A stretch of 17,708 nt of DNA, taken from positions 1 to 17,708 of the forward strand of contig JBLNDG010000214.1 in the NCBI GenBank assembly GCA_050261415.1, read 5' to 3'. Each line of letters begins with the position of its first letter. Positions within the stretch are counted from its first letter, which is position 1. The translations under genes were made by a program, and so were the position numbers. The notes under the pieces are model-generated. The model searched no databases and was not told the DNA's origin. It was given only the letters and a program-made list of their open reading frames with translations. The DNA is from JBLNDG01 sp050261415 (GTDB lineage Bacteria; Bacillota; Clostridia; Lutisporales; Lutisporaceae). This document shows positions 16,136-17,708 of this stretch, in pieces.

Positions 16136-16184
16136 ATTGAACACACTTAGGCTATTGCATCAGGCCTAGTGCGAATTCAATAGC
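16136..16184 (-). promoter_or_regulatory. ygeW leader: two mutually exclusive hairpins
   Basis: In the untranslated leader, GCTATTG (16151-16157) can pair with CAATAGC (16178-16184), a perfect 7-bp stem. Alternatively ATTGAA (16136-16141) pairs with TTCAAT (16176-16181) around an inner stem TAGGC (16148-16152)/GCCTA (16164-16168) that also allows CAC/GTG pairs. The two folds use overlapping bases, so only one can form. No poly-T tail follows and no known riboswitch core was recognised. Confidence 0.35.
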
Positions 16185-16239
16185 AACAAAGGAAGCTTTT
16201 AGGGAATCTGAGTTAATAATTCGATGGGTTTTTCTTAAG

Positions 16240-16252
16240 AAGTATGATACTT
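16240..16252. promoter_or_regulatory. Dyad in the ygeW leader region
   Basis: AAGTATGATACTT is a perfect 6-bp inverted repeat around one base, about 30 nt downstream of the expected transcription start. It could be a regulator site; the sequence is AT-rich and chance is possible. Confidence 0.3.
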
Positions 16253-16269
16253 GAGAAAATAAAAATTTG

Positions 16270-16283
16270 ATTGTCTAGTCAAT
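16270..16283. promoter_or_regulatory. Candidate operator dyad over the transcription start of the ygeW operon
   Basis: ATTGTCTAGTCAAT is a 14-bp near-perfect palindrome (one mismatched pair, centre CTAG). It begins 4 nt after the -10 hexamer and covers the expected start point, the usual place for a TetR-family repressor site. The TetR gene two positions downstream is the natural candidate to bind it. Confidence 0.5.
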
Positions 16284-16286
16284 TTA

Positions 16287-16315
16287 ATTATAGGCTAATA
16301 GTAATATTCTGTCAA
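16287..16315 (-). promoter_or_regulatory. Consensus sigma-A promoter of the ygeW operon
   Basis: On the minus strand TTGACA (16310-16315) is followed by a 17-bp spacer and TATAAT (16287-16292), a perfect match to the vegetative consensus. The expected start is near 16280, giving a leader of about 190 nt before ygeW. It is oriented to drive ygeW, tetR and the genes beyond. Confidence 0.8.
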
Positions 16316-16488
16316 TGCACCCTTATTTTATTTATATTAATTTCTTTTTGTTATTCTATAAAAGTGCATTAAATGTACTCGATTATTCAGGTAACAAAAG
16401 AACACCGTTAACTACTTGATAAGTAGTCGGAGACACTCTTCTTAAATACTTTTTCTGTTGTATTTTCCATTTTTTAGAGCTAGACTAA
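16316..16488. other. AT-rich non-coding stretch upstream of the ygeW promoter
   Basis: No gene is visible. It contains a perfect dyad ACTACTTGATAAGTAGT (16411-16427; 7-bp arms) and the 7-bp pair AATGCAC (16314-16320)/GTGCATT (16364-16370), the first of which touches the -35 hexamer. These could be regulator sites, but nothing else supports it. Confidence 0.5.
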
Positions 16489-16850
16489 AATGGTAAAGCT
16501 AACAATAACATATTCAGAAATCAACCTATGAAAACGGTGCAGCACTTGGCATGATTCCGATACTTGATATACAATACGGAAACGTCTGGTCAAATATTGA
16601 CAAAGCAACCTTTGAAAAGCTTAATGCGAAAATTGGTGATATATTGAATGTAGAAATAAGGAATAACGGTACAGTAGTGTACAGCGGCAAGATGAAGTAC
16701 GTAAACACTTTCGGAGATGTGCCGGAGGGTGAAAACCTGCTGTATCTCAATGAGATGTTTAATGTGTCGCTGGCGGTAAACATGGGAAGCTTTTCCGATA
16801 AATACAAAGTGTATTCCGGTTATGAATGGAGTATGAAGATAACAAAATAA
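16489..16850 (+). pseudogene. Decayed SAM hydroxide adenosyltransferase (DUF62-type), C-terminal domain only
   Basis: The only plus-strand coding trace. From an in-frame stop at 16506 the frame reads YENGAALGMIPILDIQYGNVW and continues for about 110 residues with KMKYVNTFGDVPEGENLLYL, NVSLAVNMGSFSDKY, the C-terminal beta domain of SAM hydroxide adenosyltransferases/SAM-dependent halogenase relatives. The N-terminal SAM-binding catalytic domain is absent. A short piece in another frame just upstream (MVKLTITYSE, from 16489) looks like the preceding strand of the same protein, which implies a frameshift near 16515-16530. No ribosome binding site precedes the ATG at 16551. Family members are about 270-300 residues or longer, so most of the gene is lost. 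It is followed by a hairpin terminator. Probably a relic of a rearrangement between hyuA and ygeW; a domain-only small protein is the less likely alternative. Confidence 0.65.
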
Positions 16851-16859
16851 GGCTTTAAA

Positions 16860-16899
16860 GAGCATCGCAAACTACTAAAAATGTAATTCTGCGATGCTC
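16860..16899. terminator. Hairpin terminator, probably bidirectional
   Basis: GAGCATCGCA (16860-16869) and TGCGATGCTC (16890-16899) form a perfect 10-bp stem with a 20-nt loop. It stands 10 nt after the relic's stop codon on the plus strand (followed by ATTTATTCTC) and about 43 nt after the hydantoinase stop on the minus strand (followed by TTTAAAGCCTTATTTTG). It would end transcription of both, isolating the ygeW promoter from hyuA read-through. Confidence 0.7.
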
Positions 16900-16941
16900 A
16901 TTTATTCTCATCTATATTAAATTTTTCAAAACGCACTACAC

Positions 16942-17708
16942 TCATTTTCTAAAGCATTTCACAAACCTTCCCCAGCCAGGCTCACCCGTGAACTGGCCCT
17001 CTTCATATACCAGTTTGCCACGGGAAAAGGTCATAACAGGATACCCGGTCATTTCACAGCCTTCCCAAATGGTGTAGTCAACATCCGAATGCATGTTTTC
17101 CTTAGAAATAACAAATTTCTTCTCCGGGTCATAGATTACTATATCCGCATCGCTGCCAACCGCTATAGTTCCCTTTTGCGGTGCACAGCCAAAAATCCTT
17201 GCAACATTGGTAGCGCAGACCTCTACTACTTTGTTGAAGAATATATGTCCCTTGTTCGCCTCACTTAGCATGTACGGATACATGTTCTCAACACCCATAC
17301 AGCCGTTGGGAATCTTTGTAAAATCATTTTTACCCCAATCCTTTTCGTAGGATTGGAATGGACAATGATCCGTAGCGACTGTAGAAATGTCCCCTCTTTT
17401 CAGTCCTTCCCACAATGCATTCCGGCTTTCCTCCCCCTTAATTGCAGGAGAGCATACAAAATTTCTTCCGTCCTCTCTTTTATACACTTCTTTAGTGAAA
17501 TTCAGATAATGAGGACAGGTCTCCGCATATATTTCAAAGCCGTCGTCCCTGGCTTTTGTTACTTCGTCCAGGCCTTCCCTGCTTGCCAAGTGAACAATAT
17601 ACAAGGGGGCATTGAAGGTTCTGGCAAGATAAATTATTCTCCTTACCGCGTCAGTCTCCACAAATTCAGGACGGCTTTCATAATGATACCATGCTGAGGT
17701 CTTGCCTT
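16942..17708 (-). CDS. hyuA: Dihydropyrimidinase/hydantoinase (HyuA/YgeZ-like), N-terminus cut by window edge
   Basis: The frame is open to the right edge, giving 254 residues of the C-terminal part; E. coli HyuA/YgeZ has about 461, so some 205 N-terminal residues lie outside, including the first HxH metal pair and the carboxylated lysine. Visible are YIVHLAS (fragment residues about 36-42), AETCPHYL (61-68), VATDHCPF (110-117; metal-site Asp) and IPNGCMGVENMYPYM, the substrate-loop region. The tail is colinear with E. coli HyuA (PQKG, GSDADIVIYDP, WEGCEMTGYPV, FTGEPGWGRF). Members hydrolyse cyclic ureides such as hydantoins and dihydropyrimidines; in the urate pathway a ring-opening step on a reduced or partly opened purine is proposed. 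An internal GTG at 17661 is not the start, because conserved residues (SAWYHYESRPEF) continue upstream of it. Confidence 0.92.
   Translation of the reverse strand, partial: GKTSAWYHYESRPEFVETDAVRRIIYLARTFNAPLYIVHLASREGLDEVTKARDDGFEIYAETCPHYLNFTKEVYKREDGRNFVCSPAIKGEESRNALWEGLKRGDISTVATDHCPFQSYEKDWGKNDFTKIPNGCMGVENMYPYMLSEANKGHIFFNKVVEVCATNVARIFGCAPQKGTIAVGSDADIVIYDPEKKFVISKENMHSDVDYTIWEGCEMTGYPVMTFSRGKLVYEEGQFTGEPGWGRFVKCFRK

Noticed and set aside
16088..16280. Purine riboswitch in the ygeW leader
   Set aside because: The long leader before purine genes made this worth testing by eye, but the conserved junction motifs of the purine aptamer are not present.
16526..16807. 93-codon minus-strand open frame opposite the SAM adenosyltransferase relic
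   Set aside because: It is the mirror of the clearly recognisable plus-strand domain and has no ribosome binding site or family marks.

Overview
The window reads as a catabolic gene cluster from an anaerobic, moderately AT-rich Gram-positive bacterium, most likely a member of the Clostridia. The reasons are the strong GGAGG-type ribosome binding sites before nearly every gene, AT-rich spacers, a consensus sigma-A type promoter (TTGACA, 17 bp, TATAAT), and proteins typical of purine-fermenting Firmicutes. All intact genes lie on the minus strand, so transcription runs from high to low coordinates.

Layout in transcription order: a partial dihydropyrimidinase/hydantoinase (HyuA/YgeZ-like, cut by the right edge); a non-coding stretch holding a decayed plus-strand gene (C-terminal part of a SAM hydroxide adenosyltransferase) with its hairpin terminator; a promoter with a dyad over the expected start point and a leader of about 190 nt; the knotted carbamoyltransferase YgeW; a TetR-family regulator; a fused Fe-S/molybdopterin (selenium-dependent type) xanthine dehydrogenase; a threonine synthase-like PLP enzyme; a second, TrpB-like PLP enzyme; the M20 hydrolase YgeY; the giant flavo-iron-sulfur protein YgfK; a 266-bp spacer with an imperfect inverted repeat; an 8-oxoguanine deaminase-like amidohydrolase; the aminohydrolase SsnA; and the molybdopterin subunit of a second xanthine dehydrogenase-type enzyme, cut by the left edge.

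The set corresponds to the E. coli ygeW-ygeX-ygeY-hyuA...ygfK-ssnA-xdhD region and to the cluster published as the determinant of anaerobic uric acid breakdown in gut bacteria. A plausible joint role is: molybdenum hydroxylases and 8-oxoguanine deaminase interconvert or supply oxopurines such as urate; YgfK reduces the purine ring; SsnA, HyuA and YgeY open rings and remove C/N units; YgeW recovers a carbamoyl group as carbamoyl phosphate (energy); and a PLP enzyme deaminates the remaining 2,3-diaminopropionate-type amino acid to a 2-oxoacid and ammonia. The family assignments are firm; the step order is inference from published models.

The most unusual point is that the canonical 2,3-diaminopropionate ammonia-lyase (YgeX) is absent from its expected slot between YgeW and YgeY, and two different fold-type II PLP enzymes stand there instead. 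Other points of interest are the 8-oxoguanine deaminase inside the cluster, a TetR gene with a candidate operator at the main promoter, a leader able to form two mutually exclusive hairpins, and the repeat-like spacer downstream of ygfK. No selenocysteine codon, CRISPR array, tRNA, rRNA or intact mobile element was seen.
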